64,000 nt of DNA from Morinoia aosen. Taxonomy: Eukaryota; Arthropoda; Malacostraca; Amphipoda; Talitridae. The translations under genes and the position numbers were made by a program. This document shows, one piece after another, positions 51,315-63,737 of the stretch; the first letter of the stretch is position 1; each line of letters opens with the position of its first letter. The notes below the pieces were generated by a model. It was not told where the DNA came from and made no database searches. It worked only from the letters and a program-made list of their open reading frames with translations. The stretch is from the NCBI GenBank assembly GCA_030386875.1, contig CM059564.1, positions 68,653,436 through 68,717,435 of the forward strand. Reading direction: 5' to 3'.

Positions 51315-54300
51315 TCAATTCAGACATACTGTTGAAGAATGAAATTTTCAGAGACTGTTTTCTTGCTAACTTTGCGGAATCGTTACATCGTCAATAAGTT
51401 TAAAGAACAATAAAAAATCACCTAGTTGTATAAATTTGACCCTTCTATCAATTCATTAACTTATACGTTTGTGCGGAAAGTAAGTCATTCAGTTTTATTT
51501 TATGCGCGTCAAACCGGAGTTTGGTTAAATTAATTTTACTTGCATCATCAGCTCAACATTCACGGCCTCTGATACTTGAGACGAAGAAATTCCCCTGAAT
51601 ATATGTACTCAATTTTGTGACATGCATGAAAAATCATGACTACATTTTATTCATGAAATATACAGCGTGCTGAAATTACGAGTACCTAAATCTGGAACCC
51701 TCCCTGTCTGTTTTTCTCTGACCGACTCTGACGCCCACGACACCCTGTCACTCAGTGCGTCATGGCGACATAATTAAGCCGTCACCTTCCTCGGGAGGCG
51801 ACCAGTGCCTTGTTAACTTGTAATTAGTACCTGGTCAACTAGCACCTACTCCCTGGACAACTGGCAGCTAGTGGCTCGGCAACTGTCAGTCAGTGGCTGG
51901 TCTAACAGGCATTGCGGATTAGAGAGGTCACGCCGCTATATCGCGACCCGCGCTCGGTTGCTGGGACAGGACTGTTGAAGAGATTTGTAAGAGTCCGTCG
52001 TTCAAAAGAGAAGACACGTCTCAGCAAGCCTGCATTTGAATGCGAGCAACGGGGAACTTATTGAGTGATGAGAGCTACTGAGAGCTGAAGGCACCCAAGG
52101 AGTAGATGATGGGACCACCCTGGCAGCAGCTGCCCCGGAAGCAGGCCAGGGATAGCGACAACGGCCACTGCAGTGTACCGCAGGGATACCCTCAGACCCT
52201 CGCATTTAGAGCTCCGTAGACAAACCCATGGGAATTTGAAGCTGTCCAGTAATCCTTCCTTTCAAGATGAGTGACTGCCTAGAACCGGAGTAAATAATTT
52301 GGATTTAAAACTTAAAACAAGATCTCAAAACAGCTTTTCTATGCTGGTATAGTCTGGAATTTCTCAAATAGCTATAATAACTATATTTACGATGCCCCAC
52401 CTATCAAAATTCATCAATAAGCTTGAACTTTGCATTGTATCAAATTGCTAGAGAAAAGAAAGATGCCTTCAAATGAACGACGAAAGCGAAAAAATTAATC
52501 AAAAGGTCGTTTTTGAATTCTTATCCTTTCCTTGAATAATACACAAAAACAACGGCAACAATAATACTACCTGTAGAAAAATAACTCTTAATGAAGAAAC
52601 CCCTGATTAGACTTTGCTTCATATGTTAACTAATTTAAAGTGAAAAGCATAAGTTCAATAAATTATTTCTCACACTTTATCTTGAAAAACTTTTTTTTCT
52701 GAAAAATTGTCATGAAAACCTCGAAGTTCATTGAGCCAGCAATCCAAAAATTGTTGACTGATAGGTAACAAATTTAGTTTTGTCTTCCACTTGCTATAGT
52801 TCACAAGTTTGTGCCGAATAAATTTTTCAAATTTCAAGTCTCGGCAAATCAACTCTTCGATTCTTTCCAACTATCTGTATGTGCTCAGCTAATTTACGAT
52901 GTCAATGTACTGTATTCGTTTTTTCTCCATATTGACTTAGCCGCCATAAAACGATGAGCATTCGCACGCTCACATCTTCTAGCTCCATCGCCAACTATGA
53001 TAATTTTTCATGAAAATTATGATTATTTGTTACTAATGCTTGATTATAGGCGTAGGTGCAAGCTCAATACCTACGCAAAATCTTCAGTGATTCACGAGAC
53101 ATATTCTTAAAATGAGTGAGTTTCCCAACGCAAATATGTGAGTTCAGAGCAGTATTTTATTCAAATCAGCTGCCATTAAAATTATATCGTAGATCATAAA
53201 ATATTAGACTCGACGTGGATAAGTTAGAACGAATTTTACATCTAAAAATTAGGCTTCAGAACAGGAAACACAAGAATTAACATTCCTACTTCTCGAACTT
53301 TAAAATGTCAGCTTGATCAAACTTCGATCAGCGCGATAAATTTCCCCCAATGATAGAAAATTTTCATCACGCAGAAATAGAATTACTTCACAGTTTATCA
53401 GGCGTGTGTCCCGCAATATTGCTCAAGCTATCTTAAGGCGAGTTCGTCATATACCTGAATCACGATTGAACAGCCTTCGCTAGAAACTGCAAAATTATCA
53501 ACGGTTCGTCACTGCATGGACCGTCAGCGGCTCGTATAATGATTCTGGACAAAAAATACTGCTGCTACTTTTATTTCAAGCCACTGTAGTCAGATTGGCC
53601 TTTCTCTCGAGAAAAAATTCAAATTCATCCTTGAAAAAGGTCAAGCTTAAGGATTTCGCTAAGAAATAATCATCACAGGAACGCATGTTCAAAAGTTGAT
53701 TGGCGTGCCGGTGAGGTTTGAGTGATGTCATCAGCATCTCCAGCATAAGGTTGCAAACGCTATCCTACGATAAATATTTGATATGCCCCAAAAATGATTT
53801 ACAATTGCCCCTCACTGGTGAAGGTGCTGCCTGAGAATGCATTTAAAAAATCACGAGGGGTTGGGCGGGTGGGGGTGTGTGGTTTTGGAGATGGCTTAGC
53901 ATTGACGTAGCAGATGTTTGGCGTGTGATGCTGCCGTGCATAGTACAGATGTGACAAATTTAACCGGCAACAGAAGTACAAAATAAGTTGCTACTGAGCA
54001 ACTAAGTGGTGTTACAGTTGTCGACTGACAGGGATTTAATAAAAACCAATGATAGGAATTTTGTACTATCTCTATTGGAAATAAATGTTTTTCTTTTTTT
54101 CTAATGTTATGGAACTGTCACGAGAGTCTATAACTTGACTCACAGCCATCTTTGAAGCCAGTGTACTTTTCTATGCATGCGATGATATTTCGTTAGGAGA
54201 AATTTGTATTTCTCCTAGGAACACAGCTCCAGACACACGGCACAGAATTAGCAGTACATTTACCCTAATAGAGAAGTGATGTTGATGAACACTCCATATC

Positions 54301-54898
54301 AAGTTCTGGCCAGTGTTAATTAGAAGCGAAAGCATTTAGGCATATAAGATTTGTATGGCGGTATTTCTGGTGGTCAACTTCATTTTTTCACCTGACAATG
54401 AGTCACTGCCTCATACAACGAAGTTGACAAGTTTGCAAAGACATCCTCTTATATCTCTGGTAAGTCGTCACTGGCGCAGAGACCAAGAGAAGAAGCAGAG
54501 AGAGGATCGGAGAAGTTACAGGAAGCTGGTGAGGCATTTGCTCGAACAGGAGCGGGTGTTCACCGTAAATTTCCATTAGTGGCCATAAAGATTTGGCTGC
54601 TCAGTGCAGGCAGCAGTTTTTGCTGCTCGTGTGGCACAGAGGCGCCTGCGCAGCTACGTCACCACCACACCTGGTGCTGGACCTCGATGGTACAAAAGTT
54701 CAGTCTTCGCACATAATACATTAACATTTCTTGAGTAAGTCGACATAACGCTTAAGAGTGTGAGATACAATCGTTTTATACAAGCACAACGATTTTATCA
54801 ATTGTGCACAGTTAAGTAAAATTTTCATATTTGTGAAGCTTTATTACTCATTTTGAAATACTACGCATCATCGTGATAAATAGAACGTCATTTATCAT
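51315..54898. other. Sequence without recognised genes
   Basis: A degenerate repeat of about 22 bp, built on CTGG-CAACT followed by AG(C/T)-type words, lies at about 51805-51912 (four to five copies). Unrecognised short frames occur at 52002-52205 and 52670-52870 (minus) and 54355-54579 (plus, rich in Arg/Lys/Glu). Nothing else is clear. Confidence 0.4.
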
Positions 54899-54974
54899 GA
54901 CAAAAAAAAAATGTATTTATGAATGACAAATATTTTACTATAATACAAATATTGTGTTGTATAGCTCGTGCATT

Positions 54975-55277
54975 CTCGATCCCACATAATACCCTGCGTT
55001 AAGACGCCTTCTTTAAGCTGCTCCTCCGTCATCCACACTATCCGCAGTTTTTTCCTACTCGCATTGATGGTGGTCCGGAGCTCAGAAAATATTGAAACGC
55101 CCTTAACTGGTGTTACACCCTTTATCGACTCCTGTTAGCGCAGTGCATACAGTTGAAGTGCTACGCTTGTACATTCGCTCGTCAAATCAGCCACTCTTAC
55201 ACCTTCCTCATGTTTTCCTATGATTTCACGCCTTAATTCTGAGCATTGACCTTTTCACTCACTTTCTGCTGACCCAT
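54975..55277 (-). pseudogene. Tigger/pogo-type transposase fragment, left copy
   Basis: On the minus strand an ATG at 55277 opens MGQQKVSEKVNAQN. A frameshift then leads to LRREIIGKHEEGVRVADLTS, the helix-turn-helix start typical of pogo/Tigger transposases (usually -EII-KHE-GVRV-DLA-). An in-frame stop near 55138 precedes SIKGVTPVKGVSIFSELRTT and KKLRIVWMTEEQLKEGVLTQ. That last part matches the second (CENP-B-type) DNA-binding half, with its conserved W, QL and G positions. The fragment stops there, and the DDE catalytic domain is absent. Such proteins bind the element ends and catalyse transposition; the family match is from recognition, not a database search. Part of this fragment is duplicated in inverted orientation at 55462-55642. 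Confidence 0.78.
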
Positions 55278-55461
55278 GGTTATAAAAAGAAATGAGATAA
55301 AGTGTTGTAAATGCTCTAAACGCGAGCATTACGGTTAGTATTTAGACTGTTTCTTCTAACTAGTATTTAGCAAACAATTACACTCTAGTAGTCGTTTCAT
55401 ATGTTCTGTGTTCAGTAAGTATATGCAATCAAACATACTCAGTAAAGTTACAAGTTCTTAA

Positions 55462-55642
55462 AGTACTTCAACTACATGCACCGCGCTAGCAGAAGTCGAT
55501 AAAGGGTGTAACGCCAATTAAGGACGTTTCAATAATTTCTAAGCTCCGGACCTCCATCAGTGCGAATAGGAAAAAACTGCAGATGGTGTGGATGACGGAG
55601 AAGCAGCTTAAGGAGATGTCTTAACGCAGGGTATCATGTGGG
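55462..55642 (+). pseudogene. Tigger/pogo-type transposase fragment, inverted copy
   Basis: The plus strand from about 55508 reads VTPIKDVSIISKLRTSISAN and then RKKLQMVWMTEKQLKEMS before a stop. Relative to the left copy, one base is missing after the KE codons, which shifts the frame into that stop. It covers the same second DNA-binding part of a pogo/Tigger transposase and lacks both the first helix-turn-helix and the catalytic domain. It is the mirror partner of the fragment at 54975-55277. The two have diverged at many positions, so the inversion is not recent. Confidence 0.75.
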
Positions 55643-55720
55643 AGAGGGCACGATCTATACTATAGCAATTATAATACAATATTTGTCATTTGTAAATACA
55701 TTTTTCTTTCTGTGAAGCAC

Positions 55721-55862
55721 GTAACGAAAGCAACTGGAGTGATATTTTGGGGGGGTGGAAAAATTAGTGTCATTTGAAATTGACGTACGAGCAAGGTCAG
55801 GGAACAATTAAATTAGTATTTCGAAGTACTCCTGTATTTGTAATATATACTATAATAAGAGT
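55721..55862. other. Spacer after the palindrome
   Basis: AT-rich; holds the word TATACTATAATA just before the GTCC microsatellite and a G8 run at 55750-55757. No gene recognised. Confidence 0.4.
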
Positions 55863-55892
55863 CGCGTCCGTCCGTCCGTCCGTCCGTCCGTG
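55863..55892. repeat. (GTCC)n microsatellite
   Basis: Six consecutive CCGT/GTCC tetranucleotides follow GTCGC. A short inverted pair (CCCACT...AGTGGG) lies just downstream at 55908-55919, and ATTCAG-AGT-CTGAAT follows near 55985-56000. Confidence 0.9.
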
Positions 55893-58800
55893 TGTCACAC
55901 CCACTAGCCAAAAGTGGGTGATGAGCGTATCTGCGATACAAGTTTATAATCAACTCCACAATTTTCGGAGTATTATCCCATCAGATTCAGAGTCTGAATG
56001 AATATCACGTGTGAATTGGTTGTTAGGTTAGGTTGAATAGAATATCAGCAGTTGAGATTTGGGAAAGTATAGGAAAGCCATAGAATAGCATGGGAAATCA
56101 TAGGAAAGCCCCGTTAAAACTCAGTTGGTCCGAGATCTAATCCCGTCATTTTTTGATGGGCCGTGTGCACTCGTTTCATATAATTCTTACGCAACGTAAC
56201 GACGTTGTTCAAACAGAAGAATTTGACAAATAGATTCTGAGCTTACGGATGAATACAAAATACGGAGGGATTTTTATAACACTAAAAGCACGTTATATTC
56301 TTACTGTGAGTGCAGTTTATAACCATGTGCAGTTTCAGTTACTGCGCATTTCGTGATGATTTTCTGGTGAAACAGCTTTTTCCATCAAACTTTAATTTTG
56401 GACTCTTCCGACCTAACTTCTACTATATATGACTGAAACCTAACTTCCTCTTTATGACTGAAGGTTCCAGATTTTTTCAGTTGCTCTACACCTTCTGCCG
56501 CTAGTGCATTGTTCACACACCGCCTGCAGCACATGAAGGTATGAACTGTGGAGTGTGAAGTGCCCCTCATAGTCATAGCAGCGTAGGCAGCTGCGACGCA
56601 ATGTCTCGCCAACCTACATTGTTGTCGAGTGATGGCGATATGCATGACAGAAACTCCACCTTCTTTGCAATCCACTTAAAAGAGACCATGGATTATAAGT
56701 TTATACATGTGAAAATTCTGCAATATTTAATTATCACCCCCTACTTAATTTAACTCATCACTAAACATGATGTTTTCATTATAAACGAAATTTTATGATA
56801 AATGTAAGTAATTTTCCAAGTTGAAAATAAAATTTTTACTCCCAAATATTTCTCGCCAATACAGCGATTACTGCAAACCTCAAATTTACACGCACATGAA
56901 AAATTAAGCTTTTACTTTCTCATAATTAAGAAAACTAGCGCAAAGAAACGCGCATAATTATGCTTCAATGCTATTCATTAAGAAACAAGTTGAAAATTGA
57001 TCACACTTACTGCACTAAACTGAAGTACACCACAGTTTATTCTTTGGAAAAAATACAATTAACACAATTTAATTCCATACGTGAATGCAAAGTAAAGTTT
57101 CACAGTTGAAACCAGAATTTGGCTCTAATTGTTGTTGTTGTTGCGCTGCAAAGACTACATTATAAGATTTCTAAGATCAAGCGCCTTCCAACCCTGTGAT
57201 GTTACACTATCGCACCGACATATTGTTCTCGTATGTAGAAATGTTCGGGACTATTCGGGACGAGAACATTAGTTCGGGACTATTAGTTATAAGGCATTTG
57301 AAAATCCAATGTACAAGGTGATATGTATCATGCTTGAATTGGAAATAAAGCATCCGTAGATGCCGTTGTTATTCTGCTTATGCCCGAAAAGCGACTTATC
57401 TAACGCTGGATGCTGCAGCATAGCTGGTCTTCTTATAAACACATGATTGTGCTTAGGTTGTTTAATCATGCGGTTGGAAATGTCCCTTATTTTTTAATTG
57501 CCAAATCCCAGCGCGGTTTCTACATTATACTTCCTGTCACACTTTCCTCGCTGAGCGGGCTCGCCTGACCAGCATTTAGTTTCTTCGGTGGTTGCTGTGA
57601 ACCGCTTAAGATGGAATGCCTTCTGTTGTGCTACCTGAACGACTGCTCACGTTTGATTTGTTTGATTTGCGAGCGCTCGAGTCCTTATGCCTTATCAGCG
57701 TTTAAACGATACGAATTTACGAATGAACAACACTTGTTATGTACCCGCTAACCTTACAATTATTGCCCTCTAAACCTACAATGTTTCACTGAGTGAAAAT
57801 TTCCTGATATAGTAATTTGAATTTCCTAATTTCTGAGCGAATATTCAAATATTGTAACCTGAACTTCTTTATGTCGTGATACATTCTGATAATATATATC
57901 TATATTATGAATTAATTTTGATTTTCCATGGTGATATAACTTAATCACTAGTCACTAACTATTATGTCAATTCCCACTTGTGAACCTACTTAATCATGTA
58001 TTATGGGGATGGATCGTCATTGAACTTCTCCCACGGTTACGAGTAGAAATCACAGCAGTGATTAACATATTTGCCTCAGATGTTGTGCAATAAATGTGAC
58101 ATCTTTTCCATTAGCGTTCACTGCGTGGATATGAGCAAGATAACTGCAATATTTGCAACAAACCTAATGAATTGTCTCCATTTCTTGTTCTTATATTCAC
58201 ACACACGTTTTCGTGTATCGTGCGTCAAGTATCTCTGAAGAAATCCTTGTTGCAACTCAAAATCAATGATGAAAAAGTTGTCTCGCGTAAATTGGAAATT
58301 TTCTGTAGAAGTAGGAAGTGAACCGCAGCCTCTAGTGCAGGTGTGCGATGAAGAAGAAATATAGCGTCGTATCAGCTGTGGAAACGATCGAGGTGTGGCA
58401 ATTGTACGAGTTGAGAGAGGCTGGCGATGTCAAACGAGAGCGATAACTTATTTTTCGCATTTACTCATGAATGGGTCGATCTTCGCATATGTGCTCAATC
58501 AGTGAGCAGTCTGCACAAGGTTCCGTTGGTCTGAAGCGTCCTACATTTTTATGTAAAGGAAATTGTAATACTTCGTTTTGTTTTAGGTTTTTATTTGTTT
58601 CTAGAAATATTACAAATGTTATGCATAATTGCTTGCTTTCCGGAAATTTTCAAAAGCGAATTGGGGAAGTATTCAAATCATAGAGATATGTGATTCTTTT
58701 TACAACTCGGTTAGAACTTCCAAGACAACCACCAGAAAATATAAGAAGCCTGAGCGTGTTCTATATAACATTGTTTTCACAACAACGCGCTGCCGGCCGG

Positions 58801-61563
58801 AGCGATCGCACCCCCTATTCAATTCTCGATCTCTATACGCTGTGGTCCGGTCATATAAAAAGTCAGTCAAGGAAAAAACTTGTCAACTGCCTGCTTTACC
58901 GAAATTATTGTACAGTGTGTTCCAGATTCAATGACAACGTTCATAACTAATCAGCAAAATCTTATTATGCACCATAAATTTAGCAAATATTGACGAAAGT
59001 TGCTAGTTCCTCTCTGAGTATTCTAGCGTCGGATTTTGACGCTATATCTTTCTTTGCACGTAAATATCGCGGCACGGCCTGAAACGCGAACCTGAACTTG
59101 AGGCTATTTTGAAGGAGCACTCATGCTTGGGTGGAAAACCTTACATTTACATGTCCTGGTTCGGTAGGATACCTCCCACATGTTTCGCTCGAGAAAGTAT
59201 AACATTCAAGTTTCCCAGAAAATCAACGGATTTTGATTTTACACTTATTTGACAAATAATTAGGTTGAGTTATGTAATGCTTAACATTTTTCCCTATCAC
59301 ACTGTAGACTTTATATTTGTTGCTAAATCATACAGTTTAGTCACGTAATAGTCCTAAATACAATACAATTTAAGGAGATTGAAGTTCCAGATCTGTTGTG
59401 CGTCCAGCACCATGGCAGTACAGCTCGGTCACTTCCTCTACGCAGCTCCCGGCGCAGAGTTCCCTTATAGTTGTGACGGAGCAGCTCATTGTTCGCTCTA
59501 AATCTGTGAGTACAATTGGTTAATTCCCTCAACCTGTTGAGTCAATACAGTAAAATAAAAAAAGGGGCTAAAAAAAGTACACCATGGACGCAGTAAAAAT
59601 ACTTTATGCTGGAAATTATTTTTAACTTTTCAACTTATGAGAAATTATCTGTTGGCTATTTTCAAATAAAATTTAATATTTTCCGATGCCAAGCTGTATG
59701 CTTACTCAGCTACGGATTATTATAACAGTTTTTACACAAATGAAATATATGTGCCCTTCCCCCTCATGCGAATTCATATTACTGACACTCCTGCTGAAAG
59801 TCAATTCTATAGAAGCACAATAATTTCAAAAACAACACGCTTCTCTCAGTAGCTGCCGTTTTTGAACTAAAGACTCTTCGCTGTCATGTCAAAATATCTA
59901 GTGAAACTTCACGAGGAACTTTTAAATTAGATCCTCTTTTTTTTATCGGATCGCCGGGCCGATAATTTGTACATCAGCTCACAATGCAAATGCAAAACAA
60001 TCTACACAATGAAGAGCGAGCCTAAGCAATTATTATGGCAGTTCTGTGAGCGCCTCCCAAATGGGCTGAGAAATTATGCCCTGCAGCGCGCATTGGTGCA
60101 GTCGCTTTGTGGAGCTCGAGCACATCTTCTGACGAGGCAATTGTGGTCGACGCAGGCACACCTGAGCGACGAGCGGCACCTGCAACGGTGGCATGGAGCT
60201 TGCTGGCGGCCGTTGTTGTTGAGAATAGCTTTGTTATTTAATGGCAACTGGAGGTGAGCTACAGCTGCCATGCAGCCTCAGGGCCATGCTGTTGCACCAC
60301 ACTGACGTCTTGCTTGTACGAGTTTTATAAATACAATGATATGTTGTAGCACGCTTCTGTCTGATTATGCAGTATGCTTCCGACGTGTTATGCAGCTAGC
60401 CCACCGTATACTTCGTATTATATTCACGTGTATTTAGCAACATATCTATTTGTAATGCGAGGCGCCATTCTGTGTCCTATGTAGTAGAATATAATAGAAT
60501 AATAATATTATTGAATACGACAACAGAAATGCCGAGCGGGCTATTTTCGTATTCTTACCTAACTCACGCGCTATCAGACCTTACATAACGCACAGGAAAC
60601 GGAGTGTGAATAGATGAGAAATAAAAATAACCCTATACTTACAGTCACAAACACAAGCTTTAGTATATTAGTTTGTCCATAATAATTCACTACGTGGCTG
60701 TTTCACAGAACCGGGTCACATGATTTGACAGTTTTTGTAGCACATTGAGTACGGAATTGAAGCCGTTACAAAATCTGTTTTTTTTTTATGCCGCGTTGGC
60801 TCTCCTATTGCGTTAGGAATTACCAATGGTCTAATGAATATATCGCATGCACAAACATGGTTTCTCATGATGTCTTTCAATTACGCGAGTAATATTTCCT
60901 TATACTTTTTTCAAATTCCAATCATTCCTCTGATATTAGAATACTGGGAGATATCCAATTCAGGAACAGTCAAGACAGTTTTTGAACGTTTTTATTATGC
61001 CACTTCTCCACATAGGCAAGAAAAAGTATTTACAATGAGAAACTTTGGTGATTTTGAACGCTGATAACCCTGAACTACTTATCTAAGTACTGAAGTCAAT
61101 TTTCTTTATAGATGTACTGAAGCTAGTCAATACTTTGTGCAGTCTCATTGTCACTGAGCGTCCGACTTGCAACTTATTGCAACATTTCTGCGCTTATCGG
61201 TGCAGCATACCTGACCAGTATATCTAGTGACATTGTTATACAGAGTGCCTAGAATAATAATTGTATTCTAATTTAAGACTAATTGAGCTGATAGGTCGAT
61301 TTTTCGGAAATCTTATTTTTAAAATGAAAAGGAGAGCCAAGGCGTATATGAACATTTTTACTTGTAAACATTTTTACTTGTAAACGTTTCGGAAAATCTT
61401 GTTTCCATCATCAGTACTGAAAATGAAGTAACAGCTAAAAAATGAAATTAGATGTCTACTACAATAAGAGAACTTCTAGTAACCTCAATAAACATGAAAA
61501 ATAAAATGCGAGTATAAAGAAAAAAAGGGGGGAAAAGGTATTGCTAAGAACTATAATCGCACA
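55893..61563. other. Long AT-rich stretch, no recognised gene
   Basis: Frames up to about 100 codons (for example 58629-58934 plus, 56385-56675 minus) have no recognisable motif. There is a short GTT tract at 57130-57142 and a triple GTTCGGGACTATT-like word at 57243-57286. A CpG-bearing patch at 60050-60260 is open on both strands. An 18-bp tandem duplication (ACATTTTTACTTGTAAAC) lies at 61351-61385. No arrays or TIR elements were identified. Confidence 0.4.
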
Positions 61564-61564
61564 C

Positions 61565-61596
<32 letters not shown>
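61564..61596. repeat. (CA)n microsatellite
   Basis: An almost pure run of CA dinucleotides, preceded by CACACCTA and ended by CGGACAC. Confidence 0.93.
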
Positions 61597-61599
<3 letters not shown>

Positions 61600-62114
61600 C
61601 ACTAAAAACAATAGGCATACCTAAGCTGTTGGGGCAATGTGTAATTTTGCGGAACTTTGATCATTATTCAATTTCAGAACACAATTAAAATGAGATAAAA
61701 TAATATGCCTCAAAAAAATTTATCTGGTATTACGGATGTAAACACTAAATACTATTTCTAAATAAATTGAAATAAAACATTGACAAAAAAATACAAAATA
61801 TTGAAAATGTTAATAAACGTTGGAAAGTTCCGCCGCCGAGTCTCATTTTTGTATTTATGAATGGTTTTTAAAATGTGCGTGGAAAATGCGCATAAAATAA
61901 ATTCGGATTCCCATTTTTTCTGAAGTACGAACTTGTACAGGATTTAGTTCGAACTTTTTTCTCCAAACATGCAGGTTTTGAGAAAAAACATGAACATGAA
62001 CATGAATTTCCCATGAAGGAACTTTAATTCATAACGCTTTTAAATTTTTTCATCTTATTTTATTTAGAAATTAGGCATTTGAAAAATTTATTCAAATGAT
62101 TACCTGAAGAATAC
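61597..62114. other. AT-rich sequence
   Basis: Contains a short GAACAT-type repeat near 61990-62005. No gene recognised. Confidence 0.4.
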
Positions 62115-62330
62115 TTGTACACAGGAATTGCGGAATTGTTAGGATATAAGTTTACAGTGATAAAAAATCTTTACTATGCACAGGCTGGGCTTTTGTTTTC
62201 AGCTACCTTTTATAGGACCCTTACCGATGAAATGAAAAATGAAGTACAGACGATGGTTGAGTTTTTCCCACAAAAGTCTTTGTATGTTTTTCAAAAATGG
62301 TACGAAAATCAGTCCACACTTCAAATTTAA
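62115..62330 (+). other. Unrecognised 71-codon open frame, possible exon
   Basis: The peptide reads as ordinary protein with few low-complexity residues (for example AGLLFSATFYRTLTDEMKNE and VEFFPQKSLYVFQKWYENQS). An AG preceded by CTATGCACAG lies at about 62183, so it could be a terminal exon starting there. I recognise no family. It is surrounded by simple AT-rich DNA, and no partner exon was found. Confidence 0.2.
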
Positions 62331-62520
62331 CGAAGGGAGACTCCGGATGTGATGCTACACACCTAGTGCTATATTAATATGCGTCCATGGGACTGCTGCA
62401 AGCAATTTTAAATTGGAAGCAATGCGTTCCAATTATAATGACTTGTGAGGTGTGCGCCACACAAGGGAGTCTCCTTCCGCAATGGAAAAACGTGACGAAC
62501 CTATCCACTCTAGAAGAGAA
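62331..62520. other. Short unique spacer
   Basis: No feature recognised. Confidence 0.4.
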
Positions 62521-62645
62521 CACTATTTTAATAAGCATCACTGTTTCAATAAGCATAGCTATTTTAATAAGCATCACTATTTTAATAAGCATCACTATTT
62601 CAATAAGCATCACTATTTTAATAAGCTTCAATATTTCAATAATCA
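62521..62645. repeat. 18-bp tandem repeat
   Basis: About seven copies of AATAAGCATCACTATTTT or its TTTC variant. Since 18 is six codons, both strands stay open and give hydrophobic six-residue repeats (ISITIL-type on the plus strand, LIKIVM-type on the minus strand). These peptides are by-products. Confidence 0.92.
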
Positions 62646-63651
62646 TTCTAAAGCCCTGGAATAAGGTCCAAATTCTTAAAATCTCCACATTTTAGAGCCC
62701 ACGCACATTTAAAAAAGCCTGTATCAAAAACGAATGCGATCGGTTTATTTAAAAATAATATTTAATCTTTAAATTTTTAAACCCAGACTTATTTTTTCAC
62801 AGCACTGAAGACGAGTTTTTTATGATCCGTAACATTTATTTTCATATTAATATTTTTAGCTACGTTGATTTTCCTTTTCATCCCATAAGTAAGATTACCT
62901 AGGAATTGACTTACCTCATCTTCTCTAAAATGATGAGGTTGGGCTCATTCTAGAACTTTAATACGGGGCGAGGTACTGCGGAGTTGCTTCGTACGCCGAT
63001 GAGGATAGCTACAGCTCTGTGTTTTCTGTAGTACAACCCTAGAGTTCGCTTTAATGTCTCCAAATTTCTCTGGAATACAGAAACGTTCACGAGAGAGCAT
63101 TTGTAAAGTGCTCCCTCAAAACTCTAGTCTTTGTGTTACGAATAATTACGCTGTGAGGCGCTCTCAGTTCTCCCTGGCATCTTTTCAGACCCTCATATTT
63201 TCCTTAGCAATTTGAGGATGAGTTTCCAGCAATTCTGCATCCAATGACAAGGCTTTAGAGGTGGATAACAGCTTTTATGACTCCTTCAGAGTCTTTCGTT
63301 TTGTCCAAATAGCAAAGCAGAGCTACTGGAATAGAAAGCGCCGCTTTTCTAGGATAGAGTCGCTGTCATTTTCTTCAACATCATAAGCATATTTACTTGC
63401 ATAATTTTGAGGCCAATGTTTTTTACTTGTTCTTCGCGATCTAATTTTGGATTCCAGTTCGTAATGATCAGTGATAGTCTTGGTATCTTAGTGCTAGCTA
63501 TATTGCTGATCAGAGTAGCTGAGTATTAGCTGTTGCGCTATAGACAGGGCTTAGTTGTTGATAATAATTATTTGCTTAAGGCGGAAGAAGGCCATAATTA
63601 AGTACAGGAAATTAGCAAAAACGCGAGAATAGAGACTTCTAAAAGAGTAGA
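62646..63651. other. AT-rich sequence, nothing recognised
   Basis: No array, inverted repeat or protein-like open frame. Confidence 0.45.
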
Positions 63652-63737
63652 GAAGGTGTAGAACGGAGAAAGTGCAGGACAGAGAAGTTGCAAGACAAAG
63701 AAGGTTCGAGACAGAGAAGGTGCAGAACAGAGAGAGT
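63652..63737. repeat. 16-bp degenerate tandem repeat
   Basis: About five copies of AGAAGGTGCAGGACAG with variants such as AGAAGTTGCAAGACAA and AGAAGGTTCGAGACAG. Confidence 0.85.

Larger units (their letters stand above)
54899..55720. repeat. Large imperfect palindrome of transposase-derived sequence
   Basis: Arms of about 265 bp (54899-55163 and 55461-55720) are inverted copies with scattered substitutions and small indels, separated by about 297 bp. Matching words in mirror order include AGGAAAAAACTGC, GTGTGGATGACGGAG, CTTAACGCAGGGTAT, GATAAAGGGTGTAAC and ATTTGTCATT. Each arm carries the same stretch of a pogo/Tigger-type transposase, and the left copy extends into the loop. A transcript through it would fold into a long hairpin. 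Confidence 0.9.

Noticed and set aside
56018..56034. Insect telomere repeat (TTAGG)
   Set aside because: Only about two copies (GTTAGGTTAGGTT); too few to call an interstitial telomere.
61346..61432. Tail of a Penelope-like or LINE element (minus-strand ATGATGGAAACAAG, GAAACG)
   Set aside because: Suggestive words only; no reverse transcriptase or endonuclease motif was found nearby and the ends could not be defined.
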